DNA of 64,000 nucleotides from Isoetes taiwanensis (Eukaryota; Streptophyta; Lycopodiopsida; Isoetales; Isoetaceae), in the NCBI GenBank assembly GCA_021234155.1, contig JAJEKV010000426.1, positions 64,001-128,000 of the forward strand, in the 5' to 3' direction. The position numbers and the translations under genes were made by a program. A model generated the notes under the pieces. That model worked only from the letters and a program-made list of their open reading frames with translations. It was not told where the DNA came from and made no database searches. Shown in pieces: positions 45,506-57,870 of the stretch. The number at the start of each line of letters is the position of its first letter. Positions within the stretch are counted from its first letter, which is position 1.

Positions 45506-48029
45506 GACAAATGAAAACACAATGACGAAGTAAAGTGACGTAGTATGAATAAAGCTAGGGCCATACGTATGGTCTGAAATAATAACGATGCATTAGTTGA
45601 ATGGGTTGAAAAACAAAGGGTTTCAAAATAGGGGATCAACGTGAGATAAGCAGAAGGGACTCAAATAAAAAGGGTCAAATGAATATTTGTAAATGACAAG
45701 CAGCTAATAGAATAGAAGGGTTCCAATAAGAAAAAATGTGAATGATAATATACCGAACACAAAATTAAATGCAAATATAGATAATGGGTTGAAATGGATC
45801 CCCCAAACCAAAACAAGATGGAAAGCCATTACAATAGCCTTAGGCCTAACAAAAATGAAGGGGTAAGGAAATGCAATGTTAACCAAAGTTATGGTTGTGG
45901 GTAGGTTAGAAGTATCCGAAGTCAATGTGAAAAGGAGGAACACAAGACACTCCTACAAACATAAAACACAAAACACAAGACACAAGACACAAGACACAAG
46001 ACATGGTCTCTACATCGTTGCTATTGAGGGCATATCTCTACACAGTCTAGAAGAGTCAATTCAAGATAAATAACCAATCCCTCTATAGAAAATGGAAAAA
46101 CACCCACATTCATGTAGCTAGACAAAATTGAGTGGGCCACCACATGATGAAATGGTGGCAGAAATATCGGTCCATCAACCTAGAGCCAGGAGGCAAGTTC
46201 GTCAAGTGAACATCTCAGCTAGAAGAAAGTTAGAAAAAAACACCAAACATATAGGATATGGCATATCCCTAGGCTAGAATAGCCAATAAAGAACCAATTC
46301 CAATAGAATAAAAATCATTTAACATATAGAAAAGATGCATGTATCTAGGCAAAATGGAGTATCCACCATATGATGCAAAAAATGTTTCCATTGATCTCAT
46401 TCTAAGACAAGAAACCTCTAAAAATAGGTCCCATTACTCCTAACAATGTCAACGCACCTCTAGATGCATAAATGATGAGGCAATTAAATTGATGGCCTTG
46501 TGAAAACAAGAAGAGAACCCCTAGTATCACTCATAAGAACAACCATTAAAAGTCAATAGTTGTAAAAGAATGCTACAAAGGGACTTACCATAGTAAAGGG
46601 TGTGAACAACAACCGTCTATCTGACCCCAAGCAAAAACCCCCAACATACCGAATACTTGGAACACAAGCCATGTAGCAATATCTAAAATAACTGAGATGG
46701 CATGCACAAGTCAAAGTAACACTATCTTAAACACCTAGGATGACATACCGATATGGAGCACGTATGGGCAATTTGTGGAACACTGTCATAGCGAAAATAG
46801 GAAGATGAGAATCTTTGGTAACAGCCAGATCCTCTGAAAAGAGGCATTCAATAGAAGAGGTGTTTGATGAGGCAGGCTCGAGAAAGATATGAGAGCAAGA
46901 ATCTTTGGATGCAACGAGGCGAATGTTGCATGGTGGATCTGCGGCCCGGGAACTCCTCGCCCGGCATTGATCTCATCATGCCGGAACACAGAATCTAGCC
47001 GCTCCTTCATGCGCCATAAAACGCCCCCCACCCCCTCCCCATGTATCTTTGCAAAAGTTAGTGAAAGGTAAAATTGCAGATATGAAGAGAGAAAGGTAGG
47101 TCCGGACATCCGATAAAAAGCTTGTGCAGCCCATGAATTAGAGAGAAGGGAAAAACCCCAAAAGAACCGGAATCGAAGTCGGGAATCATAGATTGTATTG
47201 AAAGAATCCATAGCTTTAGGCAAACAAAGCAAAGTGAAACCTCTCCTCCAAATGGAAACGCCAAGCACCTTAGCAAACAAATGGCTCATGACTTCCCTTA
47301 ACTGCAATGGGCGAACACCTGTCATGGTCAGTAAATAGCCCAATTGTGCATGTCACAGATATTCCCGTAAAGGCCGGAGCGACTGGCTGATATGCGGACC
47401 CAATCATGGGCTAATAGGCCTCCATCTTTCTGCAACAACCAAAACAACAAAAATATCGCTTAGCGGGCACATCAACGACACGGAAATACTTGGATGCCCT
47501 TGCTGGTACCCAAGCAATGGAGAGCTGCATGCAAAAAAAGTAGAGCGAAGCCCAAATGAAACCGAGCAATCGGCTCGATCAAGAGGCCCATGCCTCTGGA
47601 AAACCAATGAAAACAATTTGTACATGACTCTACAACAAACAAATAAGAAAAGCTGCAGGCGATCAATTAAAATCAACATGCTACCCCGGATAAAATAAAA
47701 GCGATAAACGATTGGATGATCGACATAATTTGCGAAGCTTCAGTCATCCCATAACAAAAATATATTATCCTCTTAAGTGGATCGTGCATGTGTCTCACGT
47801 GAACAAAGTCTCTCGAATCAAGAAGAGAGCTAGAAAAGATCTACAAAGAGGATGTGAACATGTCAATCGGGAATCCCCCTGTCTTGGCCTACAATACGAT
47901 CTTGTGAGAAGAAGACAAAGCGAGAAGCGGACATAGATTGGAGAAGCCGTAGATAGATGGGAGTGGAAGAAGGGAGGGACATAGATTGGAATCTGACAAG
48001 CAAAAAGATGGATCTAAGTATTTTTAGGG
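45506..48029. other. Intergenic DNA, no supported gene
   Basis: Contains a small ACACAAG microsatellite at 45964-46002. A minus-strand frame at 47343-46786 is open for 185 codons (for example HLFAKVLGVSIWRRG) in DNA of higher GC. I recognise no domain in it and cannot say whether it is real. Confidence 0.4.
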
Positions 48030-48499
48030 ATGTGATTGAAATGTATAACGCCTCACAAGTGTTTATAAAGAGGGGATGCACGTTTCGCCTTTAAGAACCA
48101 TGATTGAGACCCTTCATCATGCTAAGAATGACATGGACATTGTCTCTAGAACAAGAGTAAGTTTAGAACAACTTCAACATGTGCTCATATGCTAAAGAAA
48201 TTATGTGCTCATATGCTACAACACTAATATGTATTACTGGCTAAGACACATTTTGCGCGACCGAATTGGAAGAAAGTCTTCTCAAAACTATAGAATTCAC
48301 ACAAAGGTACAAGAATAGGTAAGGATAGTAAGACTTTTTTTTTGTAAGAATGGATTTTGGCATGAAATTCACATTAGTAAACGAAATTTCAGGTGTGTTT
48401 TACTACAGAGCACCTGCATTGGCCAAGGATCTGGAGGCTATGTGCAAGGAGTATAACTACAACATAACTACGTTTGAGTTCCACAAGGAAAACTTCTAG
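48030..48499 (+). pseudogene. 3' fragment of a respiratory burst oxidase (RBOH) gene
   Basis: RBOH proteins are plasma-membrane NADPH oxidases that make superoxide. The fragment keeps the last three exons: about 48030-48156 (IETLHHAKNDMDIVSRTR), 48246-48318 (THFARPNWKKVFSKL, then a TAG, then NSHKGTRIG) and 48393-48499 (VFYYRAPALAKDLEAM, FEFHKENF, stop). Introns have GT-AG sites and phases match. The first exon also needs a frameshift before YKEGMH. The conserved C-F-Y-C-G segment reads F-Y-Y-R. With the membrane and FAD domains missing this is a dead gene end. Because introns are retained, it came from DNA, not from mRNA. Confidence 0.88.
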
Positions 48500-49234
48500 T
48501 GGTGTAAATATTTGGAACTTAGCATCTCTACAAGTCAACAGTGCATATATATGAGATATATTTTTCGGCGAGGATCCAGGCTGTTACGAAACAGCCTTGG
48601 CAGAAACGTCAACAAGTTCACATGGCGTATAGATGCGAGAGATAATTCCGGACATAGCTTATTTCGCCCTTGCTATTCTTTTCCTGCTAATAAATATCCT
48701 GCATAGCATGGTAAATTTGACCTGTGTACTACCAACAGAAGTGAAATTCAGAAATGAATAGTTGGTGTGCAACATACTAGTAGCAGTCAATTATAGTTTT
48801 ACAAGATGAGCTAGAATTCCATTTGAGATTCTCCACTATGCATTGTTAAGTCGTGGAAAAGAGACACAAGTCCAAGTTAAAAGGACAAATAGTTACGTCA
48901 CTTTGCAGGTAACATGATTCAACAATTATAAAAAAATTTAAGATTATGACAGAGGTAGGACACTTACAGTCAGGCAAGGAACCCATCTCCCATGCATACC
49001 CTGAAAATCTTTAGGCATTTTCTAACAAATACTCGTGATCTCCCATGCATACCTTGAAAATCTTTAGGCTTTTTCTAACAAGTACTCGTGCATGGAATTC
49101 CAAAAGCAACAGATACCTAGTTCTTTGGCATCGGCTGCATATGGTCGTAAAAAAGGACAATGTATGTGGTGACAATAAATCATTGGTGCGACTTGCAGAT
49201 ATCAGATTTCTATCATATATTGACCGTTGCAGAG
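48500..49234. other. Spacer between two gene relics
   Basis: No gene is recognised. A direct repeat CTCCCATGCATACC-TGAAAATCTTTAGGC occurs at about 48989 and 49040. Confidence 0.5.
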
Positions 49235-49655
49235 GCATATGCAAAACGCTCATTAAAGGACTTGGAAGAGGCTTTGAGTTCTTACAAAGGAAGAAGACCC
49301 CACAGTTCATAGGCATTTGTGAGCAGAATCTCTGTAGGCTTATTGAACCATATTCAAGAGTGGATATTTTGCATATTTTTTAGCTCCAGGGCTTCTGATT
49401 GATGCAGTGGATAAGAAGCTCTCTCAAATGATTTTGGATAAGAAATTTTTGGGAACCTTGGATCAAGGAGCAGGATGCTTAATTATATTTGAAGAAATCA
49501 AACCTAATGGTATTTATTCAACTACTTTAGAGACCCTTGCTAATGTGAGTAAGGTGTTGGATAGTCTTTATCTTAAACCTAAACAAGATCATAACATAAC
49601 CTTCAGTTACAAAATTATGGTTGCACTTCTTGATTATGTACTCTTAATGATATAA
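49235..49655 (+). pseudogene. C-terminal fragment of 26S proteasome subunit RPN6
   Basis: RPN6 (PSMD11) is a PCI-domain subunit of the proteasome lid. Pieces on the plus strand are AYAKRSLKDLEEALSSYKG, then in another frame [19 protein letters not shown], then after a further shift [38 protein letters not shown] and [16 protein letters not shown]. These are the PCI/winged-helix part and C-terminus in the right order with no intron between them. At least two frameshifts and a changed end mark a pseudogene. I cannot tell whether it is a retrocopy or a single-exon genomic fragment. Confidence 0.85.
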
Positions 49656-50768
49656 CATATTTGATCTTGAGTTTTCTTTTCTCATTACCTTTTCTTCATA
49701 AAACAAATCAGATTATATTTCGTATTTTTGGTATTGGCCTTCATATTGCTTAAGAATCTTGTAAGTCATTTAGCTTTTATATTGTAGCATGCAGCAACAA
49801 CTGCTTGCTTATGCATCGGAAGATTTTAAGATTTTTTGTTCAAATGTTAAAGTTTCTACAGTACAACAATCCAGTGCAATAGGGAATAAGTTACATTAGA
49901 TTCAGGAGCACAAATAAATGAATTCGCATAGATAATTTACATCGCAGAGAATACCAACAAGCGTGTTACGCCAAATGATGTTCTTGTGTCTAATCTTATC
50001 AACATCAAATCTAACTTTGCCATTGCTGCATCTTCACGAGCTCTCTTCATCTCCAAGATCATGGCTACCTGTAAGGATTGATTTTGCGATTTGGATTGGG
50101 GCTTACTGCCTTCTGGTTTCACTATCACAGTGTAGAAGTTAGAGTGTAAAAAATAATCATGACTGACGGAGAAAAAATTTTCTGCTGAACAGAAACAAGG
50201 ATCGGAGAAGCGGTAGATCCTCAAGCGCTCCTAACTACCCTAAACATGTGGAATTTTCATGAATTTCCACAGCCGTAGATGAAATCCAACGCTTTTAAGT
50301 GTATCCATGTGGACAAAAATCCTAGTTGGCAGCAACGTGGACACTCTGAAATTGCTTTAAGGTGTCAACTTGTGTTTGTGCAAATGTGCGAAAAATACTA
50401 GAACGACGAGATATGCCATTTTGCATTTTGCAAGCTTGTGTCCATTAGACACGATCATATTATTATGCCAAGGGCACTAATATGCACTAAAAGAATGAGG
50501 TGCGGGGTTCCAGATAATGGTCAAATTTTCAATAATGTGGGTTTCATTTCGATGGTTTTTGTACGACATGTATACATAAACATGTACGAAATATGCTATG
50601 CATCAATAAGAAACACTAGATAGCATTTACTATAATAGCATGAAATAATTATAGAGCGAACATAAATATTAATAAAGCCAACACAACAAGGCTGACCTAC
50701 AATGTTCATCCAAGAGCCATGGAGACACATTCTCTCCCATAACACCACAACAAATGCATGGAAGTTTT
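49656..50768. other. Intergenic DNA, no supported gene
   Basis: AT-rich. A minus-strand frame at 50224-49937 contains EMKRAREDAAMAKLDL, a helical stretch, but I find no family for it. It may be another gene fragment. Confidence 0.4.
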
Positions 50769-51495
50769 ACCCCGAATCCTGTGTCTATACATCGTTTAAG
50801 GGAGCCAATAAAGTGGGCACATGCAAATGGTGGTGGATTGGTATAATCTAATCTACTTTGCCCCATCATTAGCGGATTGGCTTGAGGCAATCCAAAGAAT
50901 TGGCTTAAGACAATCCAAAGAATTGGCTTAAGACAATCCTTAAGATAATCACGTGGTTGATAGGCTAAAAGGGACCCATTGGGTGCAACATATCGAGTAC
51001 TATGTATAAGCACCGTCTAAAGGTCCAAACAATACTATCCATCATCCGTGTGTCCTATGTCATACACTCACATATTAACTTGACTGTATCTTATGTCATA
51101 CACTTAGTACATATTAACTACATTCATTATGAAATTCCATGACACAGCCATGGTGCAAATACATTCAAATAATGTTGAAAACAAAATGCAATATAGGCCT
51201 ATCCGCTAATCTTCCCTATAGCCAAGGGTTATATGCAATAATGGTGAGCAGAGATAACCAAAAGAGAAAAAATATAAGAGAAAACTAACCAGTACTTCCA
51301 GTTTTCCTTTCCCTCTAGAAAATGTGCTCATGATCTGACAAAAAAAGGAAGCGTCTTGAATGGCGGAACATCATTCCTTAGCTTCTTCCTTTTTGCATTC
51401 AAAATGCCCTTCTTTCATAGCTGCAAATTTTGAAGCCGTTATCATTAAAAACCTGTCATAAGCGACAAATTTAAGCCTGAAAAGAAAAAAACAAG
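50769..51495. repeat. Duplicated block, copy A (left part)
   Basis: Matches 59691-60448 in the same direction, starting at CCCCGAATCCTGTGTCT and ending in TTTAAGCCTGAAAAG plus an A run. It holds tandem copies of CAATCCAAAGAATTGGCTTAAGA, three here and two in the other block. The right-hand continuation is displaced to 55186. Both blocks are non-coding, although a related minus-strand frame exists in each. Confidence 0.9.
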
Positions 51496-54400
51496 GTGCT
51501 GCGCACAGAGGGTTGCCCTTCATGGCCGCAGGGTGAAGTGGCTTAAGTCATACTTCAAAGTCATGTTTTGACAATTTATTCAAGGCAGAAAAGTAAAAAC
51601 AAGGATAGGAAAAGGAAAACTGAACATTGCAAGAGTTGGCAGTGTGAAGCACATTGATCAAAAGATATCGACAAACAAGACGAATTCGTGAACATGTGGC
51701 CACATCTTTCCTCGGACCATAAGATGGATTATACTCACCATTTCACATAGATATACAACATACTCAACATCCTCAAAAGGACCCAAGGATTCTTGAACAA
51801 ATTGCATGGAATATGTTAACACATTAAATAACTTGATTTCAATAAGATGGATGACACTATCAACCACATTACCCAAAAAGTTTACTCCAACCTGCTCAAA
51901 AGAACCCAAACAAAGGAAATCATTGTGTCAACGCATTAAATAAATATTTACTTACAGTTAAGTTTTACTGCTTACAATTTATAACACAGTAAAAATAAAA
52001 AAATTCAATATTGTTGGGGCTTTCTTTTGTAGGCGGCAAATCTACTTGCAACCTTTGTGGAAGACTGCACTGAATTTCAAGTTCCAAATGCTCAGAGACA
52101 TTTACAAGGATATTTTTATTGCATTTATTGGGTGCAAACATGTTCCAAGGGAAGCTCTATGTCCCACAATTGCACCCTTATTTCATCACAAAGAATATAC
52201 AGGTTCCACAAAGAATATACAAGTTTCACAATGGCTGATCAGAATGTAAGTGGTGATTGCCTTCATATGAACCCAATTAGGCTCCATAACATAAATATGA
52301 CAAATTATTGTACAAAGACGTATCCTCAAAAGAATTTACATTCCCGGACCATACTGGTCGTTCTATATCCTCTTGATTGAAAGCGCATGAGCTTCAGCAA
52401 GTTGGCTTTAAGATCATGCAAACCAGGGGTACCAAGGGTTCGTGAAAAGTCAATGACATCCGAAGAATCGCAATATAGAGCTATTTTTTGAATCGCACCC
52501 TTCTTTGCTAAATCGCACCCTTCTTTCCGTGCTTGAGGCGAGAACGAGACCATAAAATTACAATATCAACACATACATGAAAACCTTCTAAGCGGTGATC
52601 CTAGATTGCTTGATTTGCATCGAGAGAGTAAAACAACTCATTAAGCAAGTCAAGCAATCCCTTGAAGTGGCTAGACAAGAGAATTATGTCTTGAGAAAAA
52701 TTCGCTCACCTCTTTTTGTCAATTCATCTTCAATATCCGGAATGGACACTCTCCAGAAATTCCAAGAGTTAAATACTTCCGCAATGCAATTGAAGTTGAA
52801 AGATCTCATTGTCGCCCAATAAATACTCCACTTCCTATGTAGATTGCATCCCTTCATCTATTGAAAAAGTAAAAGCAAGCACTACTACAAGATATGGATA
52901 TATACACATAGAAACAATAGAGGAAGAGTATAAGCGTCCTAAATATTCATGTTCTAGGTAACGCTTTGAGAAGACAAATGTGAATTTTCTGCACTTCATG
53001 CTATAGCTTAATTTCCTCTAAAGATCAATAATTAGCTATCCGAATATTGATAATCTTCAATATATCCATAGTGTAGAAATCCATTGCTCGATACTTATAT
53101 ATGGAGGAAACATTTCATCAACAAGCTTGTGAAGAGATGTGTATGATTTCATATCCAAACTATTCACGATAATTTCCCGATCATAAAGGCAACAAGATAA
53201 GTAACGGCCTATCCAAACTACAACTACTAAAACATGACGAACCTTTGGGTTGATGATAAATATTTTTCCCTTTGGTATCCCTACTTTTAGATAACTAATC
53301 TCATCAGTGTCTCTGTTCCCAAGGCCTGCATAAAATGGATTGCAATCTGCAGGAAACAGTGCCCTGATGTCCTGCATATTTCAAACAAATGCAAGAAGTC
53401 ATACACCAACTAATAATCATGTTTGCCTGTAATTGCAACCAAATCTCTCCTCGTATTATCTAGAGTGCTATCTATCATAAATAAGGCAACAAAAATGCAT
53501 ATAAAGCATACTCCTTTCACAAACGAGAAAAATTGCTCATAAATTTTCAGTCATAGTATGTGAATCTCATTTGATTCCTTACTATGTGCACAAACTTCAC
53601 GCCTTTGTGCAGGTGCACACATTTCAGATACGAAATTTATTGTTCTCATTGAGCCTAAGGAGCTCACCTGCTTCAAATTTAGAAGAAATTAGCGAGTTAA
53701 ATATGCTTGAGCAATTGCTCTTGCATTTAGAAACATCAATTCGTATCCATTTTCCTGCAAACATGAACCATGTGCAATGAAATAAATACTTTGAAACACA
53801 AAATCAATTTTTTATGTAGGAGATGTATTGGAACCTTAATGGCAGAGAAAAGACGAGTAACTCCTGTCTGTGACCAGTCCTTACCAACTAGTGGCATAAA
53901 TTGACCTAACACATCAGACCTGTCAATTATAAAATCAATGCATCAGCAAAATAACACAGATCAGAAGTAGAATCACTTGCAGAGACTCAAAAATCACTTG
54001 CAGGCAAATAGAAGTCAACCTTAGCCTAGAGCAAGATATAATCCAGGATCAAAAGCCTGATGAAGCATGGGCTTGTTCAAAAATTTTAGAACAGCTAATC
54101 TAGAACAACTAATTTTTATTCTTAAAATGGTTTGCCAGAATTTGATTATGCATACTGACTATACTGACTGAATGCTGCCTCTGTAGATAGAGGCCCGAGC
54201 TGATGGTGTTTACCATGTAAAGGAATTTAAGCAAGCACATAGGAGGGAAGATAATATCACACTTCTTTAATACTGGACGTCATATATGTGCTTCTGCAGG
54301 ATGCATCACTGTTTTAAGCATCTATTAGTGCCATCTTTATCAGGAAATATAGCTTCTAAAACTGGTCTAAATGATGGAAAAACTGGTGAACGTGATGGAA

Positions 54401-55185
54401 AAGAAGCCAAGGCATATCCTTCAGCACATCTTGCACATCTTGTCCTGTTTTGCAGTGGAATCTAATAGGCAGCTATAAGTTCAGCAGGCTTGGATGCAGA
54501 GTGGGCGCTTATTAATGCACCATACTTCAAGCACAAAAATGAGCCCAAAAGACTTACCTGAAGCCAGCTTGCTATCTGGATGGGCGCCGATTCATGCACC
54601 ACACTTCAAACAGATATATAAGAGTATGCCCGTTTTACTCTTGAAGAACAAACATGGCACAAAAATGAGCCCATAAAAACTTGCCTGAAGCCAGCTTGCT
54701 ATATTTGCGCCATGAATGCAAGAGATAAGCAATTAGAAGCCTTTAAGCTTCTCCATATTGCAAAAATAGATGAGGTAAAGAGGATTTGGGAAAATACCTG
54801 GTCCACCGATGGCATTGGAGAACAAAAATATCTGTTGCAAAACTGGCGATCCAAAACGACGACTTGCTCTTCAGATTTCCTTAGGATTTAAACTCAATGT
54901 AATGATGGAAAGCGAAGGAGTATCCCCTGCCATATCATACCGCTAACAATTCCTAATCGTTACCCACTACAGGAAGGGAAAACAAGGTGTTGCATGCAGC
55001 CTCGAGCAAGGAGCACCGGTTTCCCGGTTTCCAGGTGCCTCTCCAGCAACAGGGGCAACCGAGCATTTACAGTCTATGATGGGTTTTTGGCAGTCATTGG
55101 CATATTCTGGGTATATATTGGTATATACCTAGCATATGCCACAAACCCACCTCAACAAGGGCTTGCCCCCTTAGGGGCAACCCAA
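51496..55185. mobile_element. 3.7-kb insertion carrying host-gene fragments
   Basis: At 60448 the duplicated block is continuous, but here its two parts are separated by 3.7 kb. The break is in an A run: 7 A before, 5 A after, 9 A in the empty site, so a 3-base duplication is possible. Near the ends GGGTTGCCC (51511) faces GGGCAACCC (55175-55183). Inside lie PAH exons on the minus strand and unassigned frames at 52046-52380, 52326-52553 and 52595-52822. This fits a transposon that captured gene pieces. The alternative is a deletion in the other copy. Confidence 0.5.
53098..53919 (-). pseudogene. Phosphatidate phosphatase (PAH/lipin) exon fragments
   Basis: PAH dephosphorylates phosphatidate to diacylglycerol. 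Four pieces of the C-terminal lipin (LNS2) catalytic domain lie in order: 53919-53835 ([19 protein letters not shown]), 53754-53668 ([20 protein letters not shown], then a stop where Q is usual, then FLLNLKQ), 53371-53243 ([34 protein letters not shown]) and about 53178-53098 ([16 protein letters not shown]). The D-x-D-x-T catalytic exon is absent, an exon between the second and third pieces is missing, and the last acceptor has lost its AG. Introns are kept, so it derives from genomic DNA. Confidence 0.88.
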
Positions 55186-55378
55186 AAATACTTGCTATTA
55201 TGTTAAACAAAATTCCTGTGCCAAAAAAAAGAAAACTCATAAATTGGAGAGGGAGAATAAAAAAAAGTGTCCAGTGGAATTTAATTGACCATTTCTCATT
55301 TTTGTTATCATTTTTCATTTTCGCATGAGAAAGGCAATCTCAATTTTACAATGCAGAATATTCCAAGTAAAGATAAAG
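55186..55378. repeat. Duplicated block, copy A (right part)
   Basis: Matches about 60454-60651 in the same direction: AATACTTGCT, then ATTCCTGTGCC, then TTAATTGACCATTTCTCAT and CCAAGTAAAGATAAAGC. Together with 50769-51495 it completes one copy of the block that lies 3' of the second PPR gene. Confidence 0.88.
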
Positions 55379-55449
55379 CAGAAATACAGAGGATGATGCA
55401 AGTGACAAGCGGAGGGAGAACAAAGAGAGACAAGAACATGAACATAAGG

Positions 55450-55505
55450 GGGAGGAGGAGGAGGAGGAGGAGGAGGAGGAGGAGGAGGAGGAGGAGGAGG
55501 AGGAG
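55450..55505. repeat. (GGA)n microsatellite
   Basis: About 18 GGA units without interruption, all purine on the plus strand. The poly-Arg and poly-Pro frames across it are artefacts of the repeat. Confidence 0.97.
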
Positions 55506-55904
55506 TTTCAGCCGCTACCAAAATTGCATATTCATACTCCACCTTCACGTTGAAGATGGCAAGTTCGTAGGCAGTTCATTCATGGTGCTTTCATGGTGCT
55601 TTTGTACCATCTCGTGGTAGGGAGGTGATGAACTATATTATGGAGACAGAGGTAATTAAGGTTGCACTCTGAACAGTGCATGGGTGACGTCAAACTTAGA
55701 TCAATGAAAATGACATGGATGGTTGTGAGTAATGGATTGTCCAGGACGTGGTTGCAAAGGATGTGAATTTGCCATGAGGCGGCACAACAACACCAACTGG
55801 CTATGTACTCGCGACTTTTGAATTGAAGGTGGACTGTAAAATATAATTCTAGTAGCAGCTGAAAATCCTCGTCCTCTTCATCTCTTCATGTTCATGTTCC
55901 CCCT

Positions 55905-57620
55905 TTTTTTTCTTTTGGAAGGACGACAAGCTTTATTTATCAATCAAAATTATACAACGTAAAATGCAAAGACAGGATTATAACTCCAGCGGACAAACTG
56001 ATCCAACTGAGCACAACCACCTGTCTATGCATAAGAATGAATCTAAAGATAAGTATGCCAAATCAATATTTTCTTCTCTTGATCAAGAGAAGAATAATTA
56101 TAAGCCATAACAATTTTATTCTCTGTCTACTAAAGAAGAATCTCATCTACAATATCCATGCCCTTAAAGATAAACCGTCTCCTTCTCTTCTAGATCGACC
56201 ATAAAAGCCAGCCACACGCAAGATGAAAAGCTCGTTTCTGCCATTTGTGCCATGCATCAGGATAGATAGCGAGCAAAACTTACTGGCTAGATCAAGACCT
56301 GTCAAATAGGGTTAACAACCAAGACCATGCCTGTTGAAGCTGCTCACACAAAAAAAAACAATGCTCAATACTCTCAACCCTTTGTTTACATAAAGGACAG
56401 AGCTCTAAAATTCGATTATCAATTTTATGGACTAGCCTGTTGACTCTGAGGCATCTATAATTGTTTGCCATCACAAAACTGCCACTTTGGAATAAAGCAA
56501 CTTATCCCATACCCATGTCCAAACACTTTTCCATTACGACTGAGGGACCTGGAGATGCCATCTATTAGATGGAGGCAAGATTTCAGAGTGCAGAAGCCAT
56601 TTATACACAGAAGAAAGAAAGCTCTTTGACTTGATACTCTGATGATAATCCCATACAGTTACTTCAATTTGTGGGCCAGAATCTTGTGGCAACAATACAT
56701 CAATACGAGTCCAAATTACTCTATCCCATTTGTACAACAAGAATTAAATGCTTCCCATGACATAAGATGATCACACTCGTACCAAGCTGCAATACTGCTT
56801 ATACCAACTGCTATCCATCATCGTTGTGTCTTTGGATGAATAACAACACTTAGAGGCACATTCTCAGGAGTGTCCTGCAAAGGAATCCCTCAGCATGGAG
56901 TAGACAGCTGAAGACATGCCTCAGGATTGATATGAAAAAGAGGTTTGATAGTTTCCCAAGCAACAAGCAACCCCTTTAAAAAGGGAGAAGCATTAGGATA
57001 CGGATATATATATGATAAAGTAAAGCTCAAAGAAAGAGAGGCTTAATAGTGGCCTTCTGAAATGGAAGACAATGTTGAATCGACTGCATCAGCAACCTCA
57101 GGCCAGGAGAATCATCCTTATCAATGAGAATCCTCCAAATAAACTTCGATATCATCACCTTACTTTAGAGGTAAAAATTCAATATTCCAAGACCACCAAT
57201 TGCCTTAGGTTTAATGCACCTTCCCCAAGCTACCTTGACCACAGCTCCTACTTCATTTCCACCCCAAATAAAATTCTTGCCGATACGCACAATCTTCTCC
57301 ATCTTACACTGAAGATATGCACAATCTTCTCCATCTTACACTGAAGAGCTAATAGAGCAGATGCCATGTAGACATGAGTATTACTAAAAACACATTTAGT
57401 CACAGTGATTCTTCCGAGCATGGATAGTTAGTTGTATTCCATCAAAATAAGTGTTTTTACAACCCTGTAATAATTTCATCTAAAACATCTGAAGCAGAGA
57501 CGTGAATTCCGACAGGGATGCCAAGCAACTTCGTGGTATTCCCATGCGAAAGAATCTTCCATGGATAGTCCAGAATATAGGGAGGGACGTGACTGTCTAA
57601 CATAAAAAAAAAAAATACAC
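55905..57620 (-). pseudogene. LINE (non-LTR retrotransposon) 3' remnant
   Basis: Read on the minus strand, several parts of a plant L1-type ORF2 are seen in broken frames. They are KLLGIPVGIHVSASDVLDEI near 57535, KIVRIGKNFIWGG then VVKVAWGRCIKPKAIGGLGI near 57300-57180, and a zinc-binding RT tail (CPLCKQRVESIEHCFFLCEQ) at about 56400. It ends in a 3' tail that appears as T8 at 55908 on the plus strand. Many stops and shifts. Upstream it is cut off near 57620. Confidence 0.8.
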
Positions 57621-57691
57621 TTTTGCCAATCCACAAGAACTCCTGATGCTAAGAAGAATGTGTTCCTGTTCCTGTTCCTGTTCCCGTCTCT

Positions 57692-57870
57692 CCTTGTTCA
57701 CCCTCCTCTTGTCCGCTTACAACCTCCTTCATATATTTAAAAGTCGTTCCTGTTCATGCTTTTTCCACTCTTATTCTTGCCTTGTTCACCCTCCTCTTGT
57801 CCGCTTACAACCTCCTTCATATATTTAAAAGTCGTTCCTGTTCATGCTTTTTCCACTCTTATTCTTGCCT
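57692..57870. repeat. Perfect 88-bp tandem duplication
   Basis: 57692-57779 is repeated at 57780-57867, starting CCTTGTTCACCCTCCTC and ending in CACTCTTATTCTTG. I see no mismatch. A (TTCCTG)n stretch lies just before at 57660-57685. The frames that span it are not supported as genes. Confidence 0.93.

Noticed and set aside
46786-47343. 185-codon minus-strand frame
   Set aside because: Open by length, but no domain, splice partners or homologues could be recognised; left as unassigned in the intergenic entry.
55285-55620. Poly-Arg and poly-Pro proteins
   Set aside because: Translation of the (GGA)n tract, not genes.
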